From an uncultured Eubacteriales bacterium (GTDB lineage: Bacteria; Bacillota; Clostridia; Christensenellales; CAG-138): DNA of 54,960 nucleotides. This document shows, one piece after another, positions 26,292 through 34,353 of this stretch. The notes beneath the pieces are model-generated. The model saw only the letters and a program-made list of their open reading frames with translations, was not told where the DNA came from and ran no database searches. Both the position numbers and the translations under genes were made by a program. Location: assembly GCA_902765005.1 (NCBI GenBank), contig CACWYB010000013.1:1-54960 (forward strand). The letters are read 5' to 3'. How positions within the stretch are numbered: the stretch's first letter is position 1; every line of letters starts with the position of its first letter.

Positions 26292-26312
26292 TTATTCTAT
26301 TAATAGAGATAA
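26292..26312. promoter_or_regulatory. Palindrome in the LysR2/M20 spacer, candidate LysR box
   Basis: An imperfect 21-bp inverted repeat is centred on CTATTAATAG and flanked by TTATT and GATAA, with a T-N11-A core. It lies midway between the divergent starts, so one protein bound there could act on both. Confidence 0.45.
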
Positions 26313-26405
26313 GCCTTTTTTACTATAGCATTTTCCTTCCCCACTCGCAAGCGTTGAATAAAAAAAGTTAATCGATATTCGAACGGACACAGTTAAGAGG
26401 TGGAT

Positions 26406-27614
26406 ATGATTCAAGGGAAAAGCCAAGCGGAAAAAACGATCATTGAGTATATCGACGCCCACAGGGATGAGATGGTCAACGTATGGAAGACCATCGTATC
26501 CACGGAAAGCCCCTCGATCGAAAAAGCGCAGGTGGACAAGGTCGGCCAGATCATTTGCAGAGAACTGGAGGCCGCAGGCGCTTCGGTTCGCACGGAGTAC
26601 GTTGAAAACCGTGGAAACGTGCTGATTGCAGATTGGCATGCCGATGCCGAAAAGCCGTTCCTGATCTTTTGCGGCCACATGGACACGGTATTCCCCATGG
26701 GCACGATCCTGGAGCGGCCGTTCACGATCCGCGACGGCATCGTGACAGGCCCTGGGGTTTTGGATATGAAGGGCGGGCTGGTCATCGCGATCTTCGTGCT
26801 CAAGGCGCTGGAGGCGGCTGGCTATCGGGAATACCCCGTTCGCGTCGTTTTCGTGGGAGATGAGGAGCAGGGCCATCGGCAATCGGACGTAGGCAAGCGT
26901 CTTCCTTCCTTTATCCACGGCGCTTTTGCCGCGTTGAATTTCGAAACCGGGTTCCCCTCCGGCGGGATCGTGGTGGGACGGAAGGGGTCCTGCCGCTTAA
27001 GTCTGGACGTTACTGGGGTATCCGCTCATGCCGGCAACTGCCCCGAGCAGGGCAGAAACGCCATCGTTGAAATGTCCCACAAGATTCCGCTCATCCACGG
27101 GTTGAACGATCTATCTCACGGCACGTCGGTAAACGTGGGCGTCATCTCGGGCGGCACCGTCGTGAATGCGATCCCGGCAAGCTGCCACATCGATATCGAC
27201 ATTCGGTATACGGATCGGACGCGCCTGGATGCCGTGCTGGCGAAGATTCAGGAAATATCAGACACGAATGTCATCGGCGGCTGCTCCTGCAAGGTAACGA
27301 TGCAATCCATAAGCATGGTGATGGAGCCGAACGAAAAGAACCACGCGCTCTTCGAACACATTCGTTCCACGGCGGAGGATATCGGCTATGGGGTCGTGAC
27401 ACCCATAACCAGCGGGGGATGGTCCGATTCCAACATCATCTCCCATGAAGGAATTCCAGTCGTATGCAGCATGGGGGTGATAGGAGAGTTCAACCACACG
27501 AAAAAGGAATACGCTCTATGTGATTCCTTGTTTGAAAGGGCGAAGCTGGCGGCTGTCTCCATCTGTCGCATGCAGGCCGGCTTTGCAGAAACTCTGAACA
27601 GCCACAGGGAATAA
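26406..27614 (+). CDS. M20 family metallopeptidase (ArgE/DapE/CPG2-like)
   Basis: About 402 residues. Zinc ligand motifs are CGHMDTVFP (His/Asp), GPGVLDMKGG (bridging Asp), and DEEQGH with the general base Glu. The dimerisation domain starts near KGSCRLSLDVTGVSAHAG, with the conserved His there. It hydrolyses an amide bond, such as an N-acyl or gamma-glutamyl amino acid, in the cytoplasm. I prefer ATG 26406 behind AGAGGTGG; a GTG at 26400 is possible. It is the first gene of the operon and may process the substrate brought in by the transporter. Confidence 0.9.
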   Translation: MIQGKSQAEKTIIEYIDAHRDEMVNVWKTIVSTESPSIEKAQVDKVGQIICRELEAAGASVRTEYVENRGNVLIADWHADAEKPFLIFCGHMDTVFPMGTILERPFTIRDGIVTGPGVLDMKGGLVIAIFVLKALEAAGYREYPVRVVFVGDEEQGHRQSDVGKRLPSFIHGAFAALNFETGFPSGGIVVGRKGSCRLSLDVTGVSAHAGNCPEQGRNAIVEMSHKIPLIHGLNDLSHGTSVNVGVISGGTVVNAIPASCHIDIDIRYTDRTRLDAVLAKIQEISDTNVIGGCSCKVTMQSISMVMEPNEKNHALFEHIRSTAEDIGYGVVTPITSGGWSDSNIISHEGIPVVCSMGVIGEFNHTKKEYALCDSLFERAKLAAVSICRMQAGFAETLNSHRE

Positions 27615-27647
27615 CGGAAGGATATTCCGTATTAAAAAGGAGGAAAT

Positions 27648-28700
27648 ATGAAAAGAACATTAGCCTTACTGCTGGTATTCGTGATGGTGCTGTCCTTGGC
27701 TGCCTGTGCATCCAAGCAAACCGCGACAACGACTCCGGCGGCGGAAAAGGAAGAATCCAAAACAGCGGTAGAGAAGACGGAGAGCGAGCCCGCGAAGGAC
27801 CCGCTTCCCAAGACCATTCAGGTTCTGATCCCCTTGAAGGCCGGCGGCGGAACGGATGTCCTTCTGCGCTACATCACGGACGGCATCAGCCAAAACACTG
27901 GCAAAAGCCTGGTGGTCGTAAACCAGAATGAAGGCGGCGGCGCGGTGTGCTTCAACAACGTGGAAAACGCCAAGGTAAACGGGGAAACCATCGGCTTCTT
28001 CGGCAGCAGCTACTTCACCAACTACGTTGCCGGAAGCCATGACACGGCGCCGGACAAGCTCCGCTGCGTTTCCTTCCTGGAGATGGTGCAGGGCGGATCC
28101 TTCATTGTCGTTCCCGCCAGCTCCCCGTATAACACGTTCGAAGAGCTCGTAGCGGGCGCCAAGGAGAAGGAGTTGGTGCTGGGCGTACAGCTCGGTTCCT
28201 ACACCCACTTCCAGTGCGCTGAGATCGCCAACAACGCCGGTATCCAGTTCAAGTATGTGGAAGCCACGGGTGATGCAGAGAAGGTGACAGCCCTTCTGGG
28301 CAATCTGGTGGACGTCAGCCTGATCAATGCGAACCAGACCCGTCAGTACGTTGAATCCGGCGACCTGAAGGCCCTGTGCTGTGTTTCCGATTTCGATCGT
28401 GAAGCCCTGCCTGTTCTGAAGGATGTGCCGACCCTGAACGATTTGGGCCTGCCTTCCTGCAACGCCTGCTCGGTCTTTGTCACCTGCGTGCCCGCTTCCA
28501 TGGACGACGCGACGGCGCAAGCCATCAATCAGCTGTTCATCGATTCTCTAAACCGTGACGACGTCATCGCGAACGTGAAGAAGTCCGGTTATGTGTTGAA
28601 GGCTCACGATCTGGCCACCAGCCAGGCCATGTACGAAGCCTCCTACACCTCTTTCCTTGATATTGGAAAGCAGCTGGGGATTCTTGCCGAAGGAAGATAA
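27648..28700 (+). CDS. tctC: Tripartite tricarboxylate transporter substrate-binding lipoprotein (TctC/Bug)
   Basis: 350 residues with a lipoprotein signal: MKRTLALLLVFVMVLSL, then lipobox LAAC with Cys at about residue 23, and a charged Ala/Glu/Thr-rich linker. The Bug-family domain starts with IQVLIPLKAGGGTDVLLRYI (about 62-81) and contains VVNQNEGGGAV. It captures a di- or tricarboxylate outside the membrane and delivers it to TctAB. AAAGGAGG precedes ATG 27648. A hairpin without a T-run follows the gene (28723-28749) and may raise its expression over that of the membrane subunits. Confidence 0.93.
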   Translation: MKRTLALLLVFVMVLSLAACASKQTATTTPAAEKEESKTAVEKTESEPAKDPLPKTIQVLIPLKAGGGTDVLLRYITDGISQNTGKSLVVVNQNEGGGAVCFNNVENAKVNGETIGFFGSSYFTNYVAGSHDTAPDKLRCVSFLEMVQGGSFIVVPASSPYNTFEELVAGAKEKELVLGVQLGSYTHFQCAEIANNAGIQFKYVEATGDAEKVTALLGNLVDVSLINANQTRQYVESGDLKALCCVSDFDREALPVLKDVPTLNDLGLPSCNACSVFVTCVPASMDDATAQAINQLFIDSLNRDDVIANVKKSGYVLKAHDLATSQAMYEASYTSFLDIGKQLGILAEGR

Positions 28701-28722
28701 GCAACGTCTGTCTGTTTTCTAT

Positions 28723-28749
28723 CTGCCCGCTTTTTTGCCGAGCGGGCAG
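28723..28749. other. Hairpin between tctC and tctB
   Basis: CTGCCCGCT (28723-28731) pairs perfectly with AGCGGGCAG (28741-28749) around a T-rich loop, with no T-run after it. A partial attenuator or 3'-end stabiliser that favours the binding protein is likely. Confidence 0.6.
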
Positions 28750-28778
28750 GTAGATTTATTACAAGGAGGAGTATATCC

Positions 28779-29240
28779 ATGAAAATGAACAAGGATCGAT
28801 GGATAAGCCTTTGCCTGATACTGTTCGCTTTGATTTGGATCTGGCAAGCGTCAAAAATCAAGCCGCTGCTGGCTGTGGCTTCCGAGGATGTGGGGCCGAA
28901 GCTTTTCCCCTATTTTGCCGGGAGCATTCTGTTGGTCTGCAGCATCGGTAAGTTTTTCAGTTCCAAAGAGAAGGGGAAACCCTTTTGCACGAAGGAACAA
29001 TGGATAACCGTGGGCATTCTGTTGGGAACCCTGGTGGCTTATGTGCTTCTATTGTACCTGGTAGGTTTCTTCGTTTCCACACCTCCCATGCTGTTTGCCC
29101 TCGTATATCTGTTGAATGGCCGGAAAAAGCCGAAGGTGGTAAAGACGATCATTTTCGCCGTCGTTATGACGGCCATCGTATTCCTTGTTTTTCGGTATGT
29201 GTTGAGCGTGATGCTGCCGATGGGCATCCTGTTTGATTAA
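28779..29240 (+). CDS. tctB: Tripartite tricarboxylate transporter small membrane subunit (TctB)
   Basis: A 153-residue protein with four hydrophobic helices (about 8-24, 44-60, 74-96, 122-145), as expected for TctB, which partners TctA in the membrane. AAGGAGGA precedes the ATG. The family is poorly conserved in sequence; the call rests on size, topology and the position between tctC and tctA. Confidence 0.88.
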   Translation: MKMNKDRWISLCLILFALIWIWQASKIKPLLAVASEDVGPKLFPYFAGSILLVCSIGKFFSSKEKGKPFCTKEQWITVGILLGTLVAYVLLLYLVGFFVSTPPMLFALVYLLNGRKKPKVVKTIIFAVVMTAIVFLVFRYVLSVMLPMGILFD

Positions 29241-29251
29241 GGAGGCGCCCC

Positions 29252-30754
29252 ATGACCTTGTCTGTTCTTTTAAGCCTGTTTACACTCGAGCGCATACTCC
29301 TGTCGATCATCGGCACCATCATCGGCATCGTATTCGGCGCCATCCCCGGGCTTGCTTCCAGCACAGCCCTCGCGCTGATGCTGCCGGTGGCCTTTTCCAT
29401 GGATTCCTACACGGCCATCATCTTCCTCTCCAATGTTTGGATCGGCGGCTGTTCCGGCGGTTTGATCGCAGCCATCCTGCTGGGGATTCCTGGCCAGTCC
29501 TCCTCCATCGCAACCTGTTATGACGGATACCCTTTGAGCCAGAAGGGCCAGTCTGTCAAGGCCCTGGGCATCGGCATACTCTCCTCCTTCATCGGGACCG
29601 TGGGCGGTGTGCTCGTTGCCTATCTGTTCTGCCCGTTTATCGCAAAGTGGGCCGTCAAGCTGGGCCCCTGGGAGCTGTTCTCCCTCTGCTTCTGCGCCAT
29701 CATTCTGGTGGTGACGATTTCCAAAGGGGATATCTGGAACGGCCTCATCGCCGCCAGCCTGGGACTGATTTTCAGCTGCGTAGGCTTCTCTCCCATCGAC
29801 GGCGCAAAGCGAATGACCTTCGGCATTATCAGCATCTACGGCGGCATCAATCTTCTGGCGCTGATCTTGGGTATCTTTGCCTTAGGGCAGATATTGAAAA
29901 ACGTGGCGAAAGGGAAAACGACCAACCCGAACGTGGATATGTCCGGAATCCGCGGCTTCGGGTTGACCATGAAGGAATTCGTTTCCAACATTCCCAACAT
30001 CATCCGTTCCTTCCTGATCGGTCTTTGGATCGGCTTTTTGCCGGGCATGGGCTCCGGACTTTCCAACATGGTCGCATACGCTTCCGCCAAGGGCAGCTCC
30101 AAACATCCAGAGGAATTCGGCAAGGGCTGCATCGAGGGCGTGTTTGCTTCTGAGGTGGCGAACAACGCTTCCGTCGGCGGCGCCATCATCCCCATGATCA
30201 CCCTCGGCATTCCCGGAGACACGCCCACCTCCATTCTGCTGGGCGCGTTGACCATCTTCGGCGTCGAAGCTGGTCCTCTGCTGATGACCAACAGCGCGCA
30301 ATTCGCCAACACCTTCTTCGCCGCCTGCATCCTGGCGGCGGTGATTACCCTTGCCATCCAGTTCTTCGGCATGCGAAGCTTTCCGCTCATGCTCAAAATC
30401 CCCTTCGAGTACCTGTTTTCCGCTATATCCGTCATCTGCTTCGTAGGGGCCTTCTCCAACACCAATACCCTTTCCAACTGCTGGCTGATGTTGATATTCG
30501 CCTTTATCGGGCTGTTCCTCTATTATGCGGAGCTACCCACGGCGCCCTTGCTGCTCGGCTTTATCTTGGGACCCATGCTGGAGAAAAACCTGCGCAAGGG
30601 GTTAACGTACGCCACGAACGGCGTATGGTCCTTCTTTACAAGGCCCATCTCCTGTGTCCTGCTGCTGGTGGCCATCGGCAGTCTCGTCTGGCCGATCATC
30701 AAGAGCATCATCAACAAGCGCAAGCTGGCAACGAAAGGAGATGCACAGGCATGA
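29252..30754 (+). CDS. tctA: Tripartite tricarboxylate transporter large membrane subunit (TctA)
   Basis: A 500-residue protein with about twelve helices and the TctA signature near the N-terminus (GTIIGIVFGAIPGLASSTAL, about 22-41). A second PG motif lies in the middle (FLPGMGSGLSNMVAYASAK) and GVFASEVANNASVGGAIIP follows. It forms the Na+- or H+-driven channel for the carboxylate captured by TctC. It starts 11 bases after tctB, and its stop overlaps the capA-like start as ATGA, so translation is coupled. Confidence 0.95.
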   Translation: MTLSVLLSLFTLERILLSIIGTIIGIVFGAIPGLASSTALALMLPVAFSMDSYTAIIFLSNVWIGGCSGGLIAAILLGIPGQSSSIATCYDGYPLSQKGQSVKALGIGILSSFIGTVGGVLVAYLFCPFIAKWAVKLGPWELFSLCFCAIILVVTISKGDIWNGLIAASLGLIFSCVGFSPIDGAKRMTFGIISIYGGINLLALILGIFALGQILKNVAKGKTTNPNVDMSGIRGFGLTMKEFVSNIPNIIRSFLIGLWIGFLPGMGSGLSNMVAYASAKGSSKHPEEFGKGCIEGVFASEVANNASVGGAIIPMITLGIPGDTPTSILLGALTIFGVEAGPLLMTNSAQFANTFFAACILAAVITLAIQFFGMRSFPLMLKIPFEYLFSAISVICFVGAFSNTNTLSNCWLMLIFAFIGLFLYYAELPTAPLLLGFILGPMLEKNLRKGLTYATNGVWSFFTRPISCVLLLVAIGSLVWPIIKSIINKRKLATKGDAQA

Positions 30755-32037
30755 GAGTAAAATGTGTCGCCGCCGGGGATATGCTGGTGCAGCGTCGTCT
30801 CCCGGGGGCCTATGAAGGCTTTGAAGCGTTGTCTGCCTACATCCGCAAGGGCGATTTCCGCTTCTTCAATCTGGAAACCACCCTCCATCGGCAAGCACTG
30901 TACGGCTCCCAATACAACGGCGGAAGCTATCTGGCCGCAGACCCCAACACCATTTCTGACATACGCGCTTTCGGATTCAACATCCTCTCCCCGAACAACA
31001 ATCACTCCATGGACTTTTCCTATGAGGGATTGCTGAAAACCCGGGATAACCTTTTATCGTCGGATTTTCCCTTCGCAGGCATCGGCAGAAATCTGGACGA
31101 GGCCGCTGCCCCCGCCTATCTCGACACGTTGGGCGGACGGTTCGCCCTGATCTCGGCCTGTTCCACCTTCACCCCAGCCGCCATGGCGGGCCGTCAGAAC
31201 GCGCGTTTTCCCGGACGCCCCGGGATCAACGGCCTTCGGGTTTCGGAAACCCTGCTCGTGACTCAGGAGCAGCTGTCCGTGCTGCAGGAAGTGGCGGAAG
31301 GGACCATGGTCAACGGCCGCCAGGATATTATGCGCCGGGAGGGATATCTCCCGCCGCTGCCGGAAGGGACCGTTCGCATGGGCACCCTGAATTTCCAACG
31401 AGCGGAAAAGCCAGGCAAGCACACGGAGGTCGTACCGGAGGACGTTCAGCGGGTAAAGCGGGCCATCTATGAGGCCCAGGAGCAGGCAGACTATATCGTT
31501 GTTTCCGTCCATTCTCACGAGGTGGGCGGGATCGACAAAGAGGAGCCCGCTGCGTTCCTGGTGGATTTTGCTCATCAGTGCATCGACGCAGGGGCTCACG
31601 CCGTCGTTGGAACCGGCCCTCATCTGTTGCGGCCGGTGGAAATCTACAAGGGCTGTCCCATCTTTTACTCCCTGGGGGATTTCGTTCTGCAGAACGAGAA
31701 TATCCAGATGGCGCCGGCCGATATGTTCTCGGATTACGGCGTCCCGGAGGATTCCACGATGCGAGACATGTTCGCGACCCGGTCAAAGAATCATACCCGA
31801 GGCCTGCAATCGGATCACCGCATGTTCGAATCGGTGGTGCCGTACTGGGAGGCTGAGGATGGCAAACTGACGTATCTAAAACTGCTTCCCATTGAATTGG
31901 GATTCGGCTTGCCTCGCTCGAGAAACGGATGGCCCCGCATTTGCCATACGGCCTATATCCTTGAGCGGCTGCAAAAGATGTCCGCGCCCTACGGAACCGA
32001 GATCGACGCAGAAACAGGAGAAGTCCGCCTTCGGTAA
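30751..32037 (+). CDS. CapA-family metallophosphatase-like protein
   Basis: About 428 residues of the CapA/PgsA (poly-gamma-glutamate biosynthesis protein) family: VAAGDMLVQRRLP at the N-terminus, NNNHSMDFSYEGL (about 84-96), VVSVHSHEVGG, and VVGTGPHLLRPVEIYKGCPI then FYSLGDFVLQNEN. No signal peptide is visible, so it may be cytoplasmic, unlike capsule proteins. ATG 30751 overlaps the tctA stop; an upstream open frame back to 30625 is inside tctA and rejected. A hydrolase for a modified carboxylate is plausible, but the reaction is not known. Confidence 0.85.
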   Translation: MRVKCVAAGDMLVQRRLPGAYEGFEALSAYIRKGDFRFFNLETTLHRQALYGSQYNGGSYLAADPNTISDIRAFGFNILSPNNNHSMDFSYEGLLKTRDNLLSSDFPFAGIGRNLDEAAAPAYLDTLGGRFALISACSTFTPAAMAGRQNARFPGRPGINGLRVSETLLVTQEQLSVLQEVAEGTMVNGRQDIMRREGYLPPLPEGTVRMGTLNFQRAEKPGKHTEVVPEDVQRVKRAIYEAQEQADYIVVSVHSHEVGGIDKEEPAAFLVDFAHQCIDAGAHAVVGTGPHLLRPVEIYKGCPIFYSLGDFVLQNENIQMAPADMFSDYGVPEDSTMRDMFATRSKNHTRGLQSDHRMFESVVPYWEAEDGKLTYLKLLPIELGFGLPRSRNGWPRICHTAYILERLQKMSAPYGTEIDAETGEVRLR

Positions 32038-32130
32038 CGAATGGCGTCAGCAAACGAGCATAAGAGAGGCAGAGCAGGCTCTCTGCCTCTTTCTGTATCA
32101 AGTACAGCATCTAGAAGGAGACAGTTTGAA

Positions 32131-33756
32131 ATGATCCCTCTCTATGAAGATAGAAAAAGCAGAAAACAGAACAAGCAGCAGCGCGCCGCCGCCTTTGCCG
32201 CTGGCAAACACGTCCCAACCTCGCAGATCACCCAGCTGCTGTCTGCCCTGATCGAACCGAACGACACCGTGCTGATGGAGGGCGACAATCAGAAGCAGGC
32301 CACATTTTTGGCAAAAGCTTTGACCACGCTCGATCCCTCCGCCGTCCATGACCTGCATCTGATCATTCCCAGCCTGCAATTGGATGAACACCTGGAGCTA
32401 TTCCAAAAGGGCATCGCTTCTACGCTGGACTTTTCCTATTCCGGCAATCAGAGCAAGAGCATCGTTACCATGATCCGCTCCGGAAAGCTCGCCATTCGTT
32501 CCCTGCAGACCTTTATGGAGCTATACGGTCGGCTGTTCATCGATCTCTCCCCGGACATCTGCCTGATTGCCGCTGAAGCAGCTGACGCGGAAGGCAACCT
32601 ATATACCGGCGGCAACACAGAGGATACTCCGGTTTTGGTCGAGTCTACCGCCTTTCGGGAAGGCATCGTTATCGCCCAGGTCAATGAAATCGTGGATTCA
32701 GTGCCGCGGGTGGACATTCCCGGTTCCTGGGTGGATTATGTGGTACAAGCGGACGAGCCCTGCCTGATTGACCCGATCTTTACCCGCGATCCGGCGCTGA
32801 TCAAGGATGTGCATGTGCTCATGGCGATGATGGCCATAAAAGGCATCTATGCAAAGCACGCCGTCAAACGGCTCAATCACGGGATCGGCTTCAACACCGC
32901 AGCCATCGAGCTGCTGCTCCCCACCTATGGTGAACAGTTGGGACTGAAGGGGAAGATCTGCACGAACTGGATGCTCAACCCTCACCCAACCCTCATTCCA
33001 GCTATCGAAAGTGGCTGGGTAGATTCTGTCCTCGTGCCGGGCGGGGAACTTGGCATGGAGACGTATACGGCAGCCCATCCCAACATCTTTCCCTTGGGGC
33101 GGGACGGTTCCCTCCGCTCCAATCGGGCCTATTCTCATATGGCGGGTCAGTACGGGCTGGACATGTTTATCGGCGCCACGCTGCAGATGAACGCTCTGGG
33201 GGATTCCTCCACCGTAACTTCCACCCGGTTGACCGGGTTCGGCGGAGCTCCGAATCTGGGCAGCAATCCAAACGGGCGGCGGTATGCAAACGAATCCTGG
33301 ATCAGCATGCACACAAAGAGCTCGCCGGATCGCGGCAGAAAATGCGTGGTGCAGATGCTGCAGACCACTTCTTCCCGCGGCCCCAATTTCGTGGAAACTC
33401 TCGACGCGGTGGAGATGGGGAAAACGGTAGGCCTGGCGGAAACGCCGATCATGATCTATGGAAACGACACCTCCCATATCGTAACAGAAAAGGGAATAGC
33501 CTATCTCTACCTGGCGGATTCTGTAGAGACACGAAAGAAGATGGTGGCCGCTGTGGCGGGCGATACGCCCATAGGCAGAAGCATATCGCCGGATGAGATC
33601 GACGTCTTGCGGAAGAAGGGGTACGTAGCCTTTCCGGAGGACCTGGGCATCGATCCCGCATCGGCGACCCGCGATTGGCTGGCAGCGAAGAATCTTGAGG
33701 ACTTGGTCATCTGGTCCAAAGGGTTATACCATATTCCCGACAAGCTGAAAAAGTAG
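32131..33756 (+). CDS. mdcA: Malonate decarboxylase alpha-subunit-like CoA/ACP transferase, copy 2
   Basis: About 541 residues, closely similar along its whole length to copy 1: VLMEGDNQKQATFLAKALTT, NTEDTPVLVE, NHGIGFNTAAIELLLPTYGE, TRLTGFGGAPNLGSNP and THxVTE-type ending SHIVTEKGIAYLY. It is the last gene of the tct operon, 93 bases after capA. I chose ATG 32131 (MIPLYEDRK) behind AGAAGGAG; an in-frame ATG at 32041 lacks a ribosome site. The partner subunits of malonate decarboxylase are absent here too. It may load CoA onto the imported carboxylate. Confidence 0.9.
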   Translation: MIPLYEDRKSRKQNKQQRAAAFAAGKHVPTSQITQLLSALIEPNDTVLMEGDNQKQATFLAKALTTLDPSAVHDLHLIIPSLQLDEHLELFQKGIASTLDFSYSGNQSKSIVTMIRSGKLAIRSLQTFMELYGRLFIDLSPDICLIAAEAADAEGNLYTGGNTEDTPVLVESTAFREGIVIAQVNEIVDSVPRVDIPGSWVDYVVQADEPCLIDPIFTRDPALIKDVHVLMAMMAIKGIYAKHAVKRLNHGIGFNTAAIELLLPTYGEQLGLKGKICTNWMLNPHPTLIPAIESGWVDSVLVPGGELGMETYTAAHPNIFPLGRDGSLRSNRAYSHMAGQYGLDMFIGATLQMNALGDSSTVTSTRLTGFGGAPNLGSNPNGRRYANESWISMHTKSSPDRGRKCVVQMLQTTSSRGPNFVETLDAVEMGKTVGLAETPIMIYGNDTSHIVTEKGIAYLYLADSVETRKKMVAAVAGDTPIGRSISPDEIDVLRKKGYVAFPEDLGIDPASATRDWLAAKNLEDLVIWSKGLYHIPDKLKK

Positions 33757-33992
33757 TATTGTAACATTCGGTAAATTGTCAAACCCCTAACACAAACTCA
33801 TAGTCAAGTTGCTTTTTTCGATCCTGCCAATCAGGCATATGCATCGTTAATAAATCATTGAAATCCTTAATAATGTATATTTTTGGATAAAATGCATATT
33901 TTGTTCGTCGTTAAAATGAAAATGTTGCACCTATGTTGCACCAAAAGACAACACAAAAAAGTCCGAAAAACATAGAGTTTTTCGGACTTTTT
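33757..33992. other. Right end of island B
   Basis: AT-rich, no gene. It contains the arm-type pair ATGTTGCACCT/ATGTTGCACCA (33922-33943) and a long hairpin (33955-33993) abutting att copy 3. Confidence 0.65.
33922..33943. repeat. Arm-type repeat pair, island B right end
   Basis: ATGTTGCACCT followed by ATGTTGCACCA, an 11-bp tandem with one difference, lies 50 bases from the att core. It is the clearest example of the repeat family found at the island ends. Confidence 0.65.
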
Positions 33993-33993
33993 T
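33955..33993. terminator. Bidirectional terminator hairpin next to att copy 3
   Basis: A 17-base arm reading AAAAAAGTCCGAAAAAC pairs with GTTTTTCGGACTTTTTT around a 5-base loop. A- and T-runs at the ends allow termination on both strands, and it touches the att core. Confidence 0.85.
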
Positions 33994-34037
33994 GGCGTCC
34001 CCGGCGCGATTCGAACGCGCGGCGTTCCGCTTAGGAG
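33993..34037 (-). repeat. att copy 3: 3' half of a variant tRNA-Arg(CCU)
   Basis: A 45-base copy ends at the same anticodon-loop base as copies 1 and 2. It has several substitutions against the local tRNA (gcgtcccc for gcctcccc, and a T-stem of GCGCG/CGCGC in place of GTGGG/CCCGC). The T-stem changes are paired, so this is the end of a different functional tRNA-Arg gene, not a decayed copy. Confidence 0.9.
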
Positions 34038-34105
34038 CCTAAGCTGATTGCAACTAATAATGCTAGAGATTATCGAAAAAATCCCTGAAACAGGCTCTTT
34101 TTCGA

Positions 34106-34175
34106 GGTCCACTGATGCCATGAATGCCATAAGAGTCATGAAAGGACACAAAAATGTGGTCATCATGTTGTCAAA
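34106..34175. repeat. Iterons and arm-type repeat pair, island C left end
   Basis: GGTCCACTG, ATGCCATGA, ATGCCATAA and GAGTCATGA have a 9-bp period (34106-34141). ATGTGGTCATC and ATGTTGTCAAA follow with an 11-bp period (34154-34175). The order (iterons then arm pair) equals that at the island A left end. Confidence 0.6.
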
Positions 34176-34201
34176 AGTTGTTTCAGCAACTATACAGAAA
34201 G

Positions 34202-34231
34202 AAGGGACTGTGAAAACAGTCACGGTCCCTT
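34202..34231 (-). terminator. Terminator of the mannosidase/GPH operon
   Basis: A 12-bp stem (34202-34213 with 34220-34231, one G-U pair) around a 6-base loop is followed on the minus strand by TTCTTTCT. It lies about 120 bases after the transporter stop. Confidence 0.7.
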
Positions 34232-34353
34232 CGTTAAGGCAGGAAGCGAATTCTTTTTTCGGTTCTTCCCGGAAACCGGTCGAAGATAAAGGATCGGAAG
34301 CAGGCAAGTGCAGATTATAGATTAAGCGGTATGCTTTTTGCAATAATACCCTA

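Larger units (their letters stand above)
20527..33992. mobile_element. Island B: orphan mdcA / tripartite transporter segment
   Basis: A 13.5-kb segment bounded by att copies 2 and 3, with arm-type repeat pairs at both ends (20642-20663, 20955-20977 and 33922-33943). The cargo is two mdcA paralogues, two LysR genes, remnants of two other genes and a six-gene uptake operon. No integrase was found. Base composition changes inside the island (the first LysR region is the most AT-rich), so it may be an amalgam of more than one transfer. Confidence 0.72.
34038..34353. other. Left end of island C, non-coding
   Basis: There is no gene. It contains iteron-like units, an arm pair (34154-34175) and the operon terminator (34202-34231). 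The plus-strand open frame 34048-34320 reads through these repeats and is rejected. Confidence 0.65.
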
